Shown here piece by piece: positions 19,070-31,078 of a stretch of 53,451 bases of DNA; the first letter of the stretch is position 1, and each line of letters opens with the position of its first letter. The notes under the pieces were generated by a model. The model saw only the letters and a program-made list of their open reading frames with translations. It did not search any database and was not told where the DNA came from. A program made the position numbers and the translations under genes. The DNA is taken from positions 1 through 53,451 of the forward strand of contig SAXG01000146.1 of NCBI GenBank assembly GCA_012932865.1. Direction: 5' to 3'. The stretch is from Amylostereum areolatum. Lineage: Eukaryota; Basidiomycota; Agaricomycetes; Russulales; Stereaceae.

Positions 19070-20050
19070 CAACCATCCTCCGTCCTCCCTCCCACCCCCG
19101 TCTTCCCTCCCACCCCCGTCACCCTCAACGCCCTCGACGCCTTCGCCGCCCCCGTCACCCTCAACGCCCCCGTCACCCTCGACGCGCTCGACACCCTTGC
19201 CATCCTTGCCACCCTTGCCACCCTCGCCGCCTTCGCCACCCTCGACATCTCGTCATCCATGTCACCCGCAACGCCCGCGTCACTCGCAACGCCCTCGACG
19301 CCCGCGTCACCTGCGACACTCTTGCCGCCTGTGTCGCTCGCAAGGCCCACATCACCCGCAATGCCCTCGCCGCCCACGTCACCCTCGACACCCTCGCCGC
19401 CCACGTCACCCTCGCTGTCCCCGCCACCCGCAACGCCCTTGCCGCCCCTGTTACCCTCAACGCTCCTGTCACCCCCGTTGCCTGCAACGCCCCCGTCTCC
19501 CGCAACGCCCTTGACGCCCCCGTCTCCCGCAACGCCCGCGTCGCCCACGTCACCTGCGACACTTTTGCCGCCCGTGTCGCTCGCAAGGCCTGCGTCACCC
19601 GCAATGCCCTCGCCGCCCACGCCACCCTCGACGCCCTTGCCGCCCACGTCACCCTCGCTGCCCGCAACGCCTGCGTCGCCCGTGTTGCCCTCGCCGCCCG
19701 CGTCACCCCTGTCACCCGCAACACCCTCCCGCGTTGCCCTCGACGCCCCCGTCGCCCTAGCCGCCCTCGCCGCCCTCGACGTCCCGTCACCCGCGACGCC
19801 CGCAACACCTGTGCCGCCCGCGTCGCCCGCAACACCTGTGTTGCCCGTGTCGCCCGCAATGCCTGTGTCGCCCGCGTCGCCCTCGCCGCCCCTGTCGCCC
19901 TCGCCGCCCCTGTTACCTGCAACGCCCCCCTCACCCCTCACCCCTTCAGCCTCGCCTCGCTCCCGCTGCCCCGCCTTGCTCTCGCCGCCTCGCTCCTGTC
20001 ACCCTGGTTGCTCCGCTCTTGCCGCACCTCATCTTGCCCTTGTTGTCCCG
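19070..20050. repeat. GC-rich minisatellite with nested duplication
   Basis: Degenerate units of 9 bp and multiples (cores such as GTCACCCGCAACGCCC and CTCGCCGCCCACGTC) fill almost 1 kb. A stretch of about 125 bp at 19308-19437 recurs with few changes at 19550-19674, so larger blocks were also duplicated. Because the unit is a multiple of three and lacks stops, long frames are open on both strands. One minus-strand frame reads as a collagen-like Gly-X-Y repeat (for example GVAGDAGGTGVAG), the plus frame as Pro/Ser/Ala-rich. I regard these frames as by-products of the repeat. Confidence 0.85.
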
Positions 20051-20636
20051 CTCTCGCTGCCCGTTGTTGTAGATTGCATTAGTTATATTATGTTATACTA
20101 TATAGTTGATAATATAACAAGTGTTATCATATCCTTATACAAGAGTGATTCTGGTGTACAAGCAAAATAATACTGGAAGTAGCCTGGGTTTGGTATGTAT
20201 TGTACAGAAGTTTAGTATCAGTTAGCCCCAGTTGAGCCTTGAGTTTCCCAAACCCCCCAATAGACTTGGGTTTCAGACAAGTTCTGGAGTTTGGCTGTTT
20301 TGGGTGTTTCGTTGGTTGCTCAACTCAGCAACTCATCAAAACAGACCCCAACTCAATGTGTTATTTTGCTGATGTACAGGAGAGAGCATCCCAAATCCGC
20401 CGTCTACTACTATCCTCTCAGCCACAGGCGAGTCCTTCAACGAAGAGTTTGATACAGTCGTCTGGAAGCACGTCAGAGTCGGAACTGTACCATGGAAGAT
20501 TATGCAACTGAATACCAACGCCGACCTTAGCGGACGAAGATACTTTTAGGTTCGCACCAAGATCGCGGTCACGTGTTGACACATTACAAGTATTTCATTT
20601 GTAACCAGTTCCCGGCCGGCGTCTGCTACTTACTAC
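20051..20636. other. AT-rich spacer with inverted repeat
   Basis: The base composition changes sharply from the GC-rich repeat to AT-rich DNA. A perfect 10-bp inverted repeat (GTTATATTAT at 20082-20091 and ATAATATAAC at 20109-20118) encloses ACTATATAGT, itself a palindrome. No gene is supported. Confidence 0.6.
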
Positions 20637-22046
20637 TCAATACTCATCGACATCCATAACCTGCGCCATAGACCTCATACCATCCGCCTCGTTGACCATG
20701 AATCGAAGGCAAATCTTGCGACCAGGCAGGTCCAGCGTCAACGCCTCCAGCCCGCGGACGGCCTCAAGAAACCAGTCAGCGATCCCGGCAACTAACTCGA
20801 TAGTATCATCCTCGCCGGTGACGACATCGAGCAAGTCCCTATGTCCGGCAAAAACCTCCGCTCTCATCTCGCGCACGGTGAGATTTTGTGCCATATCCAA
20901 AATTGAGCTCTGCACAGTACACGTACTCCCGGTTAACATCCACCGCACAGCTCAGAATCTTCCAAAAGTACGCACCAAATAGATGACCAAGTCGTCGTTC
21001 GAAAGCGACCTCGAGGGGATCTTCATGCTTATGTGCAGGTAAGCGAAACTTTGCGGCGTCGGGAGAAGTTCTGGTGGTAGGACCATGGTGTTCCGCACTT
21101 GAACGTGCAGGACCAGCCTCGACGGTCGTACCTCGTTCACGACCGTGTGTAGATTGGGATCCCAATCCGTATTCCACATTACATCTTCGAGCACCAATTC
21201 TTCTGCGGGAGAAACGATCCCATAGAACGCCATCTGTAAAAAGGACCCGGACAAACGATCGAGTCGCGGCCAATGGCGCGCTTCTTGCTGCACTTTGTTG
21301 CCTTCCCGTATTCGGTCCAACGTGGTGCCATTTATCCAGGCTACGTAGTCCAGCTGGGATCCATCGAGATGGAGCTCGCGTAGATTTGGACAGATAGAGA
21401 CGAAGGGTTGAAGGGACGTCATGTAGGCGCTGCTGAGCGTGAGGCAGCGTACGCGGGGGAAGACGACGTCCGGATTGATGGTCTCAACATCGTGAATACG
21501 AAGGGTTTCCAGGGTGAGGCGAAAGGGGGAGAGTACGGAAATGGGGTCATCGATTGCGGGGCCAATTACGGGGCCACTGGGCATGTACTGGAGGTCTGCG
21601 ACTGCCAGGGGAGATTTGAGTTGGGAGAGCAGCTCTGGTAGTGTATTGTCGGACATAACGGCCTTGAAACGGGTCAACCGGGTGAGTGCATTGACGAACA
21701 CGAAACCCCTCCTGCAAATGGTGTCTCCATGCACGTTGAGGTCGAGATCTTCGAGATTTGCCGCTAGCGCGAGGATTTCTGCAATGCGATCAAGGCTGTC
21801 CGACGACGGGGATTCGATTAGATCTAGTCGCAGCTTGCGAAGAAGAGGGAAGCGCGTCGATGTGTCTGCTTGCATAAATTGATGGAAGGAGGCGACGGAC
21901 TGATTTTGGGTGAGTATGACTGGGGAACGGAGGAGAATGTGGACGCAGGAGAAGTAGAGCGTGCGGCATGTCTGCATGTAGGGGAGGACATGGTGTCGGT
22001 CCAGAAAGTGCGTGATCATAAACACAACGTCGAAAGGGAGCGGCAT
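20637..22046 (-). CDS. F-box/leucine-rich-repeat-like protein
   Basis: Two exons (22046-20976 and 20909-20637; intron GTGCGT...GTGCAG) give 447 residues. The start is the ATG before PLPFDVVFMITHFLDRHH; the frame continues upstream but without another ATG. That N-terminal segment, with MQTCRTLYFSC, looks like an F-box, the part that docks to SKP1 in ubiquitin ligases. It is followed by irregular leucine-rich units (LRKLRLDLIE, LEDLDLNVHG, LETLRIHDVE, LRELHLDGSQ) of the kind that bind substrates. The C-terminal exon has an acidic end (MDVDEY). Such genes are numerous and variable in Agaricomycetes. The partner protein is unknown. Head-on neighbours give no functional clue. Confidence 0.75.
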
Positions 22047-22558
22047 CGGTGTATAACTGGACACGACAGAATATGGGAGGTCATCGCCGCTGCCATTGCT
22101 ACATTGCTGATGAGTTGGGTCCCGCAAACTAGAGCAACAAGAACGCACTGTAACTCGGAGATCCCGGTCTTCAAGTGCTGTGAATCAGTTGAAGACGTGA
22201 AGTAAAGTTCCGGAGAGTGTACATTCGACGACGGAGTCTAAGCGCTGTGGTGGCGGAGGAGCAAGAATCAGAGGACAGAGCGCTAACGGCCGAGATGACC
22301 AGATAGCAGGGTAAATATCGGATCAGTGGTGTGAATCCGCAAACCCATGCGCGTCAGGCGCCTACTGGACGAGTTGAAGCTTGAAGGTTGAAGGCTCAGT
22401 GGTACCTATTGGCTTCAATCTGTTTCTTTGGTAGACAATTCAGGGGGGGGGGGTACATGGAAGTCCGTTACACAGAATGTGGAACATGTCCAACTTGGAT
22501 ACAACATAAGTTAAAAGACTCCATGCGTCATCGTATGTGGATCGACACCGAACGTGTT
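22047..22558. other. Spacer: upstream of F-box gene
   Basis: This stretch lies between the start of the F-box-like gene and the end of paralogue A. It contains a run of eleven G near 22443 and no supported gene. Confidence 0.5.
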
Positions 22559-24791
22559 TTAAAGAGAGAACGAGTCCTTAGCAGAAGAGCCACTGACCCT
22601 GGACAAGGTTCCCGGCGTCCAGCTGGGACAACGTATGGAAAAGATGGATGGATTCTTCGACGATTTTGACGTGGAGTCAGTCTCCGAAGGTCCCGAACAA
22701 ATACTAGTAGCAGTAGGACTCGTTGACTTGGATTTTGAAGGTGTGGTCGACGTGTGAGTCGACGTGGTGGTGGTACTGGTGGCAGGTACAGTCGATGCAT
22801 TCCCCGCTGGACAGCTCTGCATGGATGTCAGCCCAGACACCATCACGGCATTCAATGCGCTCACCTTCCAAAGGTCAAACGACCGACTGAACAGGGACTG
22901 GTCCTTCGACATATTCACGATACCGAAGAGCGAACCTTCGAGGCCGGTACTAACGTCCAAACCTGTCCGTATGTCCACGCACGCCTGAGCAGACGAATTT
23001 GTCGGCACATTGTCATCGGAAGATGCCAGGACGCTGAGGTTGCCGGATAGCTCCAGTGTCGCCGAGGCGTCCAGGGAGAGAAACACTTCAGCGGAAACAT
23101 ACCCATTGAACGCGTCGACACCGACGTTGATCTGTCCACGCCGATTATAAGCCAAGGGTACCATGAACATATGACCTCGAAAGGATGCATACCGACGGAA
23201 TAAGATGCGCGGTGAAGTTTGCGTCCCCGCTAACGGAGGTACCAATCGCCAGCGAAGGAGCTACACGATACAGGAAGGTTCGTCAACGTCCGCTCCCTAT
23301 CCGTGGCCATGACACTCACGCGAGTTATGAAACGTGAATCCACCCGTATTGTTGCCTGCTCCCGGAGGAAACACCACCTTCGCGTTATCTGCCGAATACG
23401 CCAGACCGACCTCCATATCGAGGTCCACTTCCAACTCGGCCGAGATCCCAACGCCCGCCTTGAAGGTAGGGCCCAAGGTCAGGATTCTGTATTGTCATCA
23501 GATCTTCAGCTGCTAAGCGAAGGGACTATAATGCTCACCCAGGAATGACCACGCCTGCCAACGGGACTTCGAAAAGTGTGATATCGCTCAACTCGAACGT
23601 CCCTGCAGCGTTGACCGCGAGCTGGAGCGTGGTGTTGATATCGCCGTTGAGCCCTACCCGACGTCAGCATCGCTGAAATATCCGGCCACAGGTACATATA
23701 TGAAGAAAACACCGACCTGCAAAGATAGCGAACTCGGAGAAAACGGGAGGAATGAGCGTCCCGGCCGCGACGACGCCGAACCCAACTTCCGCGCTTGCGC
23801 AAGTGGAAACGCTGGTGCTGGCGGAGGCATCGTACGACACGGGTTGGTTGCCCGGGGTGACGCAGTGTATAGAGGTGCTGAAAAGGGTCGCGGTCTGGTT
23901 GATATTGATGGGTAGAGTGGTGGCATTTGAAGCGTTGAAGGTGTTCGCAATCGGCAGGTGAGTGATGTCTAGTTAGACCCGGCCGTCAGCCTCGAGACGT
24001 GGGAGATCGGGGAACAAGGTTTCACTTCGTATACTGTCGCCAATGGAAAGCCTCGTGACGGACACGGAAGACCGACTGGCCAGGAGGTCACGCTTCCGGA
24101 TGAACGTATCCATTGGGCCTGTGCTCATCATTGGATGCGACGAGGCATGCAAGACAAAGTGGACCTCCCTACAAACTATGAGCATGGTGCGAAGTCCCTG
24201 GTGAGAAAACCGTACCCAGAGCTGGCGGCGGCAGAATAGTTGGTGTCGAGCGAGAGCGAGCGGACATGGAGCAGACTCTTCACCGAGCGTTTGCGCATCA
24301 CCTCTTTCGGCATGGATTGATCCTCCGCAATCCAGTGTTTCGATACTCTTGCGAACGGCATCGGGCCACACTGATTTCGTGAGTCAGAACCATGTTCAAC
24401 GACATACATGGTGTATACGTACGCCATCAGGTACCCGCACGATCTTGCCCTCCGCGCCACCCTTGAAAAGGTGTCCGCAGTGTTCGTCCGTGCACACGAG
24501 ACGGATGTCCTGGAAGGTGGTGTTAGGATCGCAGTCCAGTATGTGCCACCCCGAGGCCGTCGTAATATCCGAGATAATTCGAGAATCGCCTTGCTAAATC
24601 CAGGTCGTGAGGATAATGTGCGGCAGGAAGAAAGCATGGCTTACAATGTAGAGAGTACCAGAAGAACCGCCGGAAGGTGGAAGATCCCAGGAGCACTCGC
24701 CATCGTGACAGGGTATGGTCCAATCGTTCCATGCCAACGATGGAGCTCCAACCAAAAGGAACGACAGTATAGTAAACAAAAGCTGCATCAT
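22559..24791 (-). CDS. Secreted cysteine-patterned protein, copy A
   Basis: Ten exons: 24791-24645, 24593-24423, 24370-24216, 24168-24026, 23968-23717, 23653-23539, 23486-23320, 23260-23193, 23131-22865, 22816-22559; 580 residues. A signal peptide of about 20 residues (LLFTILSFLLVGAPSLA) precedes NDWTIPCHDGECSWDLP, the family signature. Further marks are SDITTASGWHILDCD, IRLVC, GKIVRVPDG, CGPMPFARV, AGTLIPP, ILTLGP, CVDIRTG and a final SCPAG followed by a tail rich in Ser and Thr (about 80 residues) that would be O-glycosylated. It is not a family I can name, and no catalytic residues are evident. The predicted location is outside the cell or in the wall. It is the only copy on the minus strand, and its exon 2 begins QGDS where the other copies have WGSS or RGSS. 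The frame is intact throughout. Confidence 0.88.
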
Positions 24792-25763
24792 AAGAGCCCG
24801 GAAAGGTGAAACACGACGGCACTGTAAAACGAACGTGTGGCGAGCACGTCTAGGGCGCGGAAAGAATGAAAGGGGAGACCTGGGGCCATCGAACGATACT
24901 CGAGTAGATGTTATATCTGTCAAAGACTGGGTAGGTGAAAGGTAGGTAAACCTGTGTCGAAAGCCTCTAGGAATCCGCAGTATTGGCTGCCGATTTGCCC
25001 GACTTTAGGCGGGCTTATCGTTCGTGGCCCTGTATGAAAACCATCAGCCATCGATTGGGTGCGGCAGAGCCCCGACGAAGTCCGGGAAGCACCTACCAAA
25101 TCCCGGTACAAGGACCAACCCAACCTTGGGTTCATACTGTATGATGGTGTTCTGACCCATGGGAACACCGGACGTTGATCCATCGGCGAGAAGAAGGGCG
25201 TTGAACCCCCCTTACAACGCCTGTCGACGAGAGCAGTGCCCAGGAAGACCAGGACGCGATGGAGGTTCACATGGAGCGAGCGTCCGAAGCCCTGGAGTGT
25301 TGGGATCACACCACAACACGGAGCTCAGTGCGGCGACCTGCAGCCCACTGTGATCAGTTCCGTATCGTAGAAGAGCATAGGCAGGTACACACTTGGTACA
25401 GCGAACCACCTCCAGCTTTTCAGGCATTGCAACCAAAAATATCACTGCTGGAATCAACATCGATATCCCGGGATACGGGCGCGGGATCCAGAGGTATTAC
25501 ATGGACCAACAACTTGAACATCGATTCCAGGCGCTGGGCGCCTCGATGTTTACACATGGCCGGGAACGGGTCCAAGGTCAATGCCCCTGATTTCAGAAGG
25601 TCTATATTCCGCGCCTTGCGGGTCTGCTGTTAGCCAAATGAGAACGCATCGTGATATATGATACACCTGGGAGTGATTAGTACATGATCCATTAACATAG
25701 CTTGACCCTGCGCATAGCGCGCTCTATAGTCCGTGTCCTGACGATCGTAGTAGAAGGAAGACT
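24792..25763. other. Spacer between copy A and Sae2-like gene
   Basis: The 970-bp stretch must hold the promoter of copy A (minus strand). No TATA box at the spacing used by copies C and D is seen. Several open frames lack domains. Confidence 0.5.
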
Positions 25764-27770
25764 CTACCCCTTCCTCCTGAACTTTCCGCCTTCCTTCCTG
25801 CAGAGCAACCGTCAGCCAAGGCATTGAGGACCACACGAACAGAAGAACGTACTGAGCCTCCTGTCGCACCATCTCCTGCTTCTCCCGATGCATCTCCGCC
25901 GCCCGTGCGTTGATCTTGCTAGCCTCTTGCGTGTCAGGAAAGCCGATGTCCCAGTATCCAGGCGGTGTCGGTGGACGCCTCCACTGAGCGCGATGTCGTG
26001 AGATTTCCTGTTTATGCGCGTCGACGCTAGTATTATTAGCATGATGGTGGTGAGTGGGAGACTTTCGGGGAGAGCGCCAGGCAGGTGGTTGAAGACGCGA
26101 TGGCATCGGTCCAACGGCATCATAGTACTGGACAACGAAAGGTTAAGACACGACGTGATGCAATGGTGATGTGTGAAAGACGCACGTCCCGACAGTCCTC
26201 GCAATCGCCTGCACCTAGCGCGTGCCGGTGTTGTTTCTTCCGAACGACCTCGTCGAATTGAAAGTCGAGTCCATGGTTCGCCTCCGGGTTGATCTCGTAT
26301 TGAGAAGGTTCATCACTGAGAAAACAGTGTCAGAGCGCAATAGGCGCATATAGGACTGACAGTACGTACTTAGCTTCGTCCTCAAGCTCTTCACGCCGTG
26401 CCTTGTAAGCAACAGGTTCGGTATATCGAGGACGCTTAGGTTTCTTCGAGGTAGTAGAAGGACCAGGCATTGGTATATCGGCAAAAAAGGAGGTAGGGAC
26501 CATGGTAGAATCTGAGTGTCGTCGGGGCCTCTTCTTGGGGGTAAAATGAATGGACATATGGGGGAGGTAGATCGACGGAGCTGCATGGAAAGGTAAGCGG
26601 ACCCCGGGCCCTATAAGTCAGGAAAACACACCTTGAGAATCTATCTGAGTCTGAGTCTCCTCTCCCACGGGAGAAGTTGGCTGATGCGCCTCATCATACT
26701 TGCGTTTCGAAGGAGTTGATCGAGGACTGTCAGATACTCTAGATGAAGCGGAAGGGCTGGATAGGTGGCATGAGGTGAGTATATGCGCATGGGCGGAGGA
26801 GTCAAACGCACGAGTGGGTATTAACGATGTTGGAGGATAATGGCGATGGTGCGGGGAAGGGCTTGGTACGCGGCTTCTTCGGTGTTCGGAGCTTCTTGGG
26901 GGTAAGCGGGGACATGGGCATGTCGGAGGGAGAAGAAGGCTCCTCTTCTGTACACAACCATAAGCGTGGTGGCCTCGAAAAAAGGGAAGACTCACTCATT
27001 TGGGAGAGAGCGTCGGGAGCTTTGTTCAAATCAATGTTCAGTCTTATGCACATATTGCCCAGCAGTCGTTTGGTTGCGGGGTCGTCGCCAGTATAATCCA
27101 TGGCATAATCTCGTATCCAATCCCCGAACCGGTCATACTTGGCCCGCGCACAGTGGAATTTATCTGCAAACCGATCTCGCTCCTGGAGCAAAAGGTCGTA
27201 TCTAGCTTGGAGGTCATTGAGTTCAGCCCATGTTCGAGTGGCCTCTTCCGAGGTCAAACCCGAAGGAGGAGAAGCTGAAGCTGAAGTTCCACGTCAGAGA
27301 TTAGGGCAATTAGAAACAAGGAACGCACACACCTATCAAAGCCTTCGTGCTCTCCAGTTCCTGCCTCAAGTTCTCTAACTCGTTCTCCAGCCTCCGCACC
27401 GTCTCCAGGTCTCCCTTCCTCAACTCGCGTTGCATCTTCAAATCACCTTCCAGCACTGCAAGCTGCTTCGCATTGTATTCGTTGGTGGCACGGTCGTACA
27501 GTTTAGGGTTCTTGGCCACGGCGCTTTCTGCACTGTCGATGCTGTCAAATCCGAAGTCATACGCGAGCTTCTTGGTTCTCCGGGTAGTTTCAAAGTATTT
27601 CTGTTCGAGTTCATCGTTGGCGGCTCGTAAATTTGACACCTATCAATGACGGATAAAGGTGGGCTCGTGCTCGGAGCTAGAGAGACGCTACGTACCATCT
27701 CCTCTAACACCGCGATCTTGTGTTCATTGCGTTGAAGTTCTGGAGTTGCGCCATCTCCGTCGACGTGCAT
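25764..27770 (-). CDS. DNA end-resection factor, Sae2/CtIP/Ctp1 family
   Basis: Nine exons (27770-27696, 27639-27333, 27274-26996, 26947-26812, 26756-26632, 26580-26370, 26315-26186, 26127-25853, 25797-25764) give 523 residues. The N-terminal third is coiled coil (QRELRKGDLETVRRLENELE, ARYDLLLQERDRF), expected for self-assembly. The middle is low-complexity with basic Ser/Pro motifs (STPSKRKYDE, FTPKKRPRRHSDS). The C-terminus carries the family signature: CEDC (416-419) followed by DYYDAVGP, then ISRHRAQW with RHR at 465-467, PPTPPGYWDIGFPDTQE and a basic end GGKFRRKG. This family stimulates the Mre11-Rad50 nuclease to start resection of DNA double-strand breaks in the nucleus. It sits between secreted-protein copies A and B, with no sign of a shared role. 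The small intron within LSQM/KEEPSS is my inference. Confidence 0.88.
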
Positions 27771-28687
27771 CGAGGGCGGCCAGGGTGAATCACGGAGGAG
27801 CTCGTTCTGGGCGAGTGTGGCAGAAATAACCAGGGAATGTGAGCGCAAGCGGTGAATCAGCCCCGGCGGAGCAAAAACAGAGCATGCCGCGACGCGTCGG
27901 TCACGTGATCGAATCAACGAGTGCGTCACTACGTGACTCAGTCACAGCTGAGGTTTCTCTCTTTCCTTCGGTTCTGTTTTCGTCTTCTCCGTCTCGAATT
28001 CGACCGTTCTCGACCTACTTCTGTGGATGACACAAATATCTGGTTGCCGATATCGTGAAAGAGAACTCACTCCTTGGTTCGGTCAAGAATATCCCAAGTT
28101 GAACCCTCGTGGCAGTCAGTCCCAATCATAGTAGCGACCTCCGGGCCCATGAATGGCCTTCTCACATCTGATCTCAGAACACCGAACACGCCGGAAGATA
28201 TCGAAAGCAGACCACGTCAATAAGCCTCGTGTGCACTCTTTGATGCGGTTGTCACCGCCACAACAGTCATGCCATATAGTATGTAAGTACCTTTAGGTGT
28301 GGACTTACGAGGTGGCGTCAATACTACGCGCTTCATGGTAGTTTCTAACTCCTGTCTCCCCTCGCAGGCTTGTGGTGTCTCGGAGGGATATATGGTGCTG
28401 GCTCCCGATTGCTCAACTTACCAATGGCGAGAAATGTCAATCATAAACAATCCGTCGTCAAGACGCGACTTGCAGGGGCGATCGCATCAAATACATACCA
28501 TCAACAATCCCCTTGCCCAGGAAATTTGTACGACATGCCATCCTCCTGCATATAACGGAGAACAGTGCTCAAGGTACGTTGTGGCCTTTTCTTTTCTTTC
28601 CTCGTATTCGCCCCTTCGTTCCTCTGCCGCCGGGTCGGCTTATTCCCTTCGTTTTTCTTTTCCACTCTTTCAGATACCCTCTTCCCA
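27771..28687. promoter_or_regulatory. Divergent promoter region, Sae2-like gene and copy B
   Basis: This 917-bp stretch separates the start codons of two oppositely transcribed genes. A TATA-like element (CATATAACGG, about 28549-28558) lies 137 bp before the ATG of copy B, and a long pyrimidine-rich leader precedes that ATG. No gene is supported inside. Confidence 0.45.
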
Positions 28688-31078
28688 ATGCAGCTTTCAA
28701 CTCTTATCGTCGCCATTCTTTTCGCAGGTCCTCCGACCCTGGCACTTGTGAACGACTGGGGCGTGCCATGCCATCAAGGTCAATGCTCTTGGGATCTTCC
28801 ATCCGATGCTAGTTCATCCGGCAGTCTTCAAATCGTGCGTATCCGCCACACAATAGGTATTCAAAGCTACTCACGAAAACTTCAATTCAGCGAGGTTCCT
28901 CGCAAAGCATTTCCGATATCACCACAGCCTCTGGTTGGACGATTCTCGATTGCGATGCGAACAAAACGACCCAAGATATTCGGCTCGTTTGTACCAGTAA
29001 CAGCACGACCGAAGCTGGGTGTGCCCATCTGTTGGATAGTGGCGTCGAGGGCAAGGTCGTCCGTTTACCTGAGGGAGTGCGTTACGTGGTTCTATGCATG
29101 ACTTTGTGACACTCACAGCGATTTAGTGTGGCTCGATGCCCTTTGCTCGGGTTGCGAAAGCATGGATTTCCGAAGACCAAGCTATCCCAGCATCTGAAAA
29201 TCTCAGCGGATCCTCTCTCTTTCAAGTTCGGGCACTTTCTTTGGACACAGATTTTGGGGCACTTGACTCAGCAAAGTGCGTGCGCCACCGTGCTTTTTCT
29301 TTTCTCTTCTTAATATCTGTGCTTATGGTAACTCAGGTATGGAATTGTGTCTTTCTCGGTACAAACATCATCTCTTCCTGGTCGGTCCAACACGATCGAC
29401 CTTATTACACCCGCCCAACGGCGACGTTATCATCCCCGGTCCTTTGTATCCCCGACCGAAACTCAGCATCGTCGACTTCTTGCTCGTGATGACGGTATGC
29501 TCGCCTTTCAAACCTTTCGTCCCTCCGTTCTCATCATATACTTGTCTTGCTCCCCTTAGCCAATGGCACCGCCACCAATGAGACACAGTTCAAGACTTTC
29601 CCGCCCATCGACGTCAACAAAAACTTCAATCTCTTCAACGCGTCCGTCGACTGCTCCGCTGGGAATCTCTCCCCAGTCCCGTTCAAGGCCTCCGTGAAAG
29701 CAGACGTCGACGCGCGTGCGCACGCTGAGATCAGCATTGGAGTATCCGTCATGGGAACTCTCGTACCACCAAGTCTCGGTCAGGCGATGATTACTGCTGG
29801 TAACTATCCACTTGGCTTCTCCCATGGCCATGACACTCAGGGGCGAAATTTATAGGGTTCACCGGCAACATTAACAGTACGTTGAACCTCCAAGCAAACG
29901 CAGGAGGGTCATTCTCCTCGCCCTCCTTGACTTTACTCCAGATACCTCTGGCGGGCATTGTCATCCCTGGGTATGTATATCCGCTTTTGATCCGCATCTA
30001 TGCACCTCTTATTACCCTCCCTACAGTATTCTAACTCTGGGACCAGAGTTCAAGGTCACGGCGCAGATCACGGCGGATCTTGAGGTCGGGATCGACACAC
30101 AGGTGGGCTTGGCCTATGCAGTCGACAATGCAACTTTGGTGTTCCCACCAAGCGAAGGCCGAAGCAGTGGCTCATTTAAGCAAGTAGAGAGTCGTCAGTA
30201 CCTCCTGTTCATCGAGTACGCTGCCTTCTAACTTTTGTGACCTAGCTCTCCGTGTCAATACCAACACCTCTGTCACAGGTGATGCGACAATCTCTGCCCA
30301 TCTCACGCCCACGGTACGAACCCTGTCTTCTTCAAATTTCCCAGGGCTTTTCTCTGATCGTTGCCACTTGTTCGGATACCTAGCTTGACATCGGCTTGGA
30401 TGCCTTCTCTGGCATCGCGTCTGCCACTCTCTCTCTCTCCCTCGACGCGACGGCCACTCTTGAGGTCAACGGAACCGCCACTGCGATCACTGCGAAGGGT
30501 CAACCTGCAGATGTATCTGCGAAGGGTTGTGTGGATGTTCGTTCGGGGCTCGACGTCAGTGCGGGCGCTAATGCAGGACTGTTCGGGTTGTTCGACGAGT
30601 CGACCAGCGTCACTCTGTTTAGCAAGACGTTTGATCTGTTCAACGTGGGTGCCATCTGTGTCGTCTACTACTGGGACGCTCATCGTGTGTCTGAGCATAG
30701 ACTTGCGATGACACGGGGAATGACGTGGGCACGAATTCGACTTCGACTTCGCACGCGATGGAGTATACTTCAACTTCGACCAAAGACCATTCCACCACTT
30801 CGACGACCATGGCCCACGCAACGACTTCCACCTACATGGCCACCTACAGCCCCTCCGTCATGGACTGCATTTCGAAATGCTCGTCGTCATACATGCCATT
30901 GTACTCTTCGCCGACATCGGCCACGATAGCCTCAGCCCCAGCCTCCGTAAGCCCCAGCCCGTCACCGTACATGGTGTCATCCCCGATAGGGTACGCGATG
31001 GCCCCCAGCTACGGTCGTAGGCGCGTGGTTGAGCTCGTCAAACGCGTGGACTTGACATGTCCGTCTTTCTTGCGGTAA
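28688..31078 (+). CDS. Secreted cysteine-patterned protein, copy B
   Basis: Ten exons: 28688-28834, 28891-29076, 29127-29275, 29337-29494, 29560-29799, 29856-29970, 30027-30193, 30246-30313, 30384-30644, 30701-31078; 622 residues. The signal peptide (MQLSTLIVAILFAGPPTLAL) is followed by NDWGVPCHQGQCSWDLP. Shared blocks are SDITTASGWTILDCD, CGSMPFARVAKAWI, GTLVPPSLGQA, ILTLGPEFKVTAQI and CVDVRSGLDV. The last exon codes for a 125-residue tail: TCDDTG, then alternating Ser/Thr with a cysteine pair (CISKC), ending in a basic segment (GRRRVVELVKRVD). It shares the sizes of exons 1, 6 and 7 with copy A and exon 8 (68 nt), and both have ITTASGW, so A and B are closest relatives. The function is unknown. 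Frames and splice sites are intact. Confidence 0.9.

Noticed and set aside
19045..19941. Collagen-like gene on the minus strand
   Set aside because: No introns, no signal peptide and no flanking unique domain; all frames are open because of the repeat unit. It is better explained as a minisatellite.
22047..22148. Upstream start of the F-box-like protein
   Set aside because: The frame is open but begins at GTG and has no ATG before 22046; the F-box begins right after the ATG chosen.
23320..23486. Frameshift in exon 7 of copy A
   Set aside because: On re-reading the bases (a GGC was skipped), the frame is intact and ends in the expected phase.
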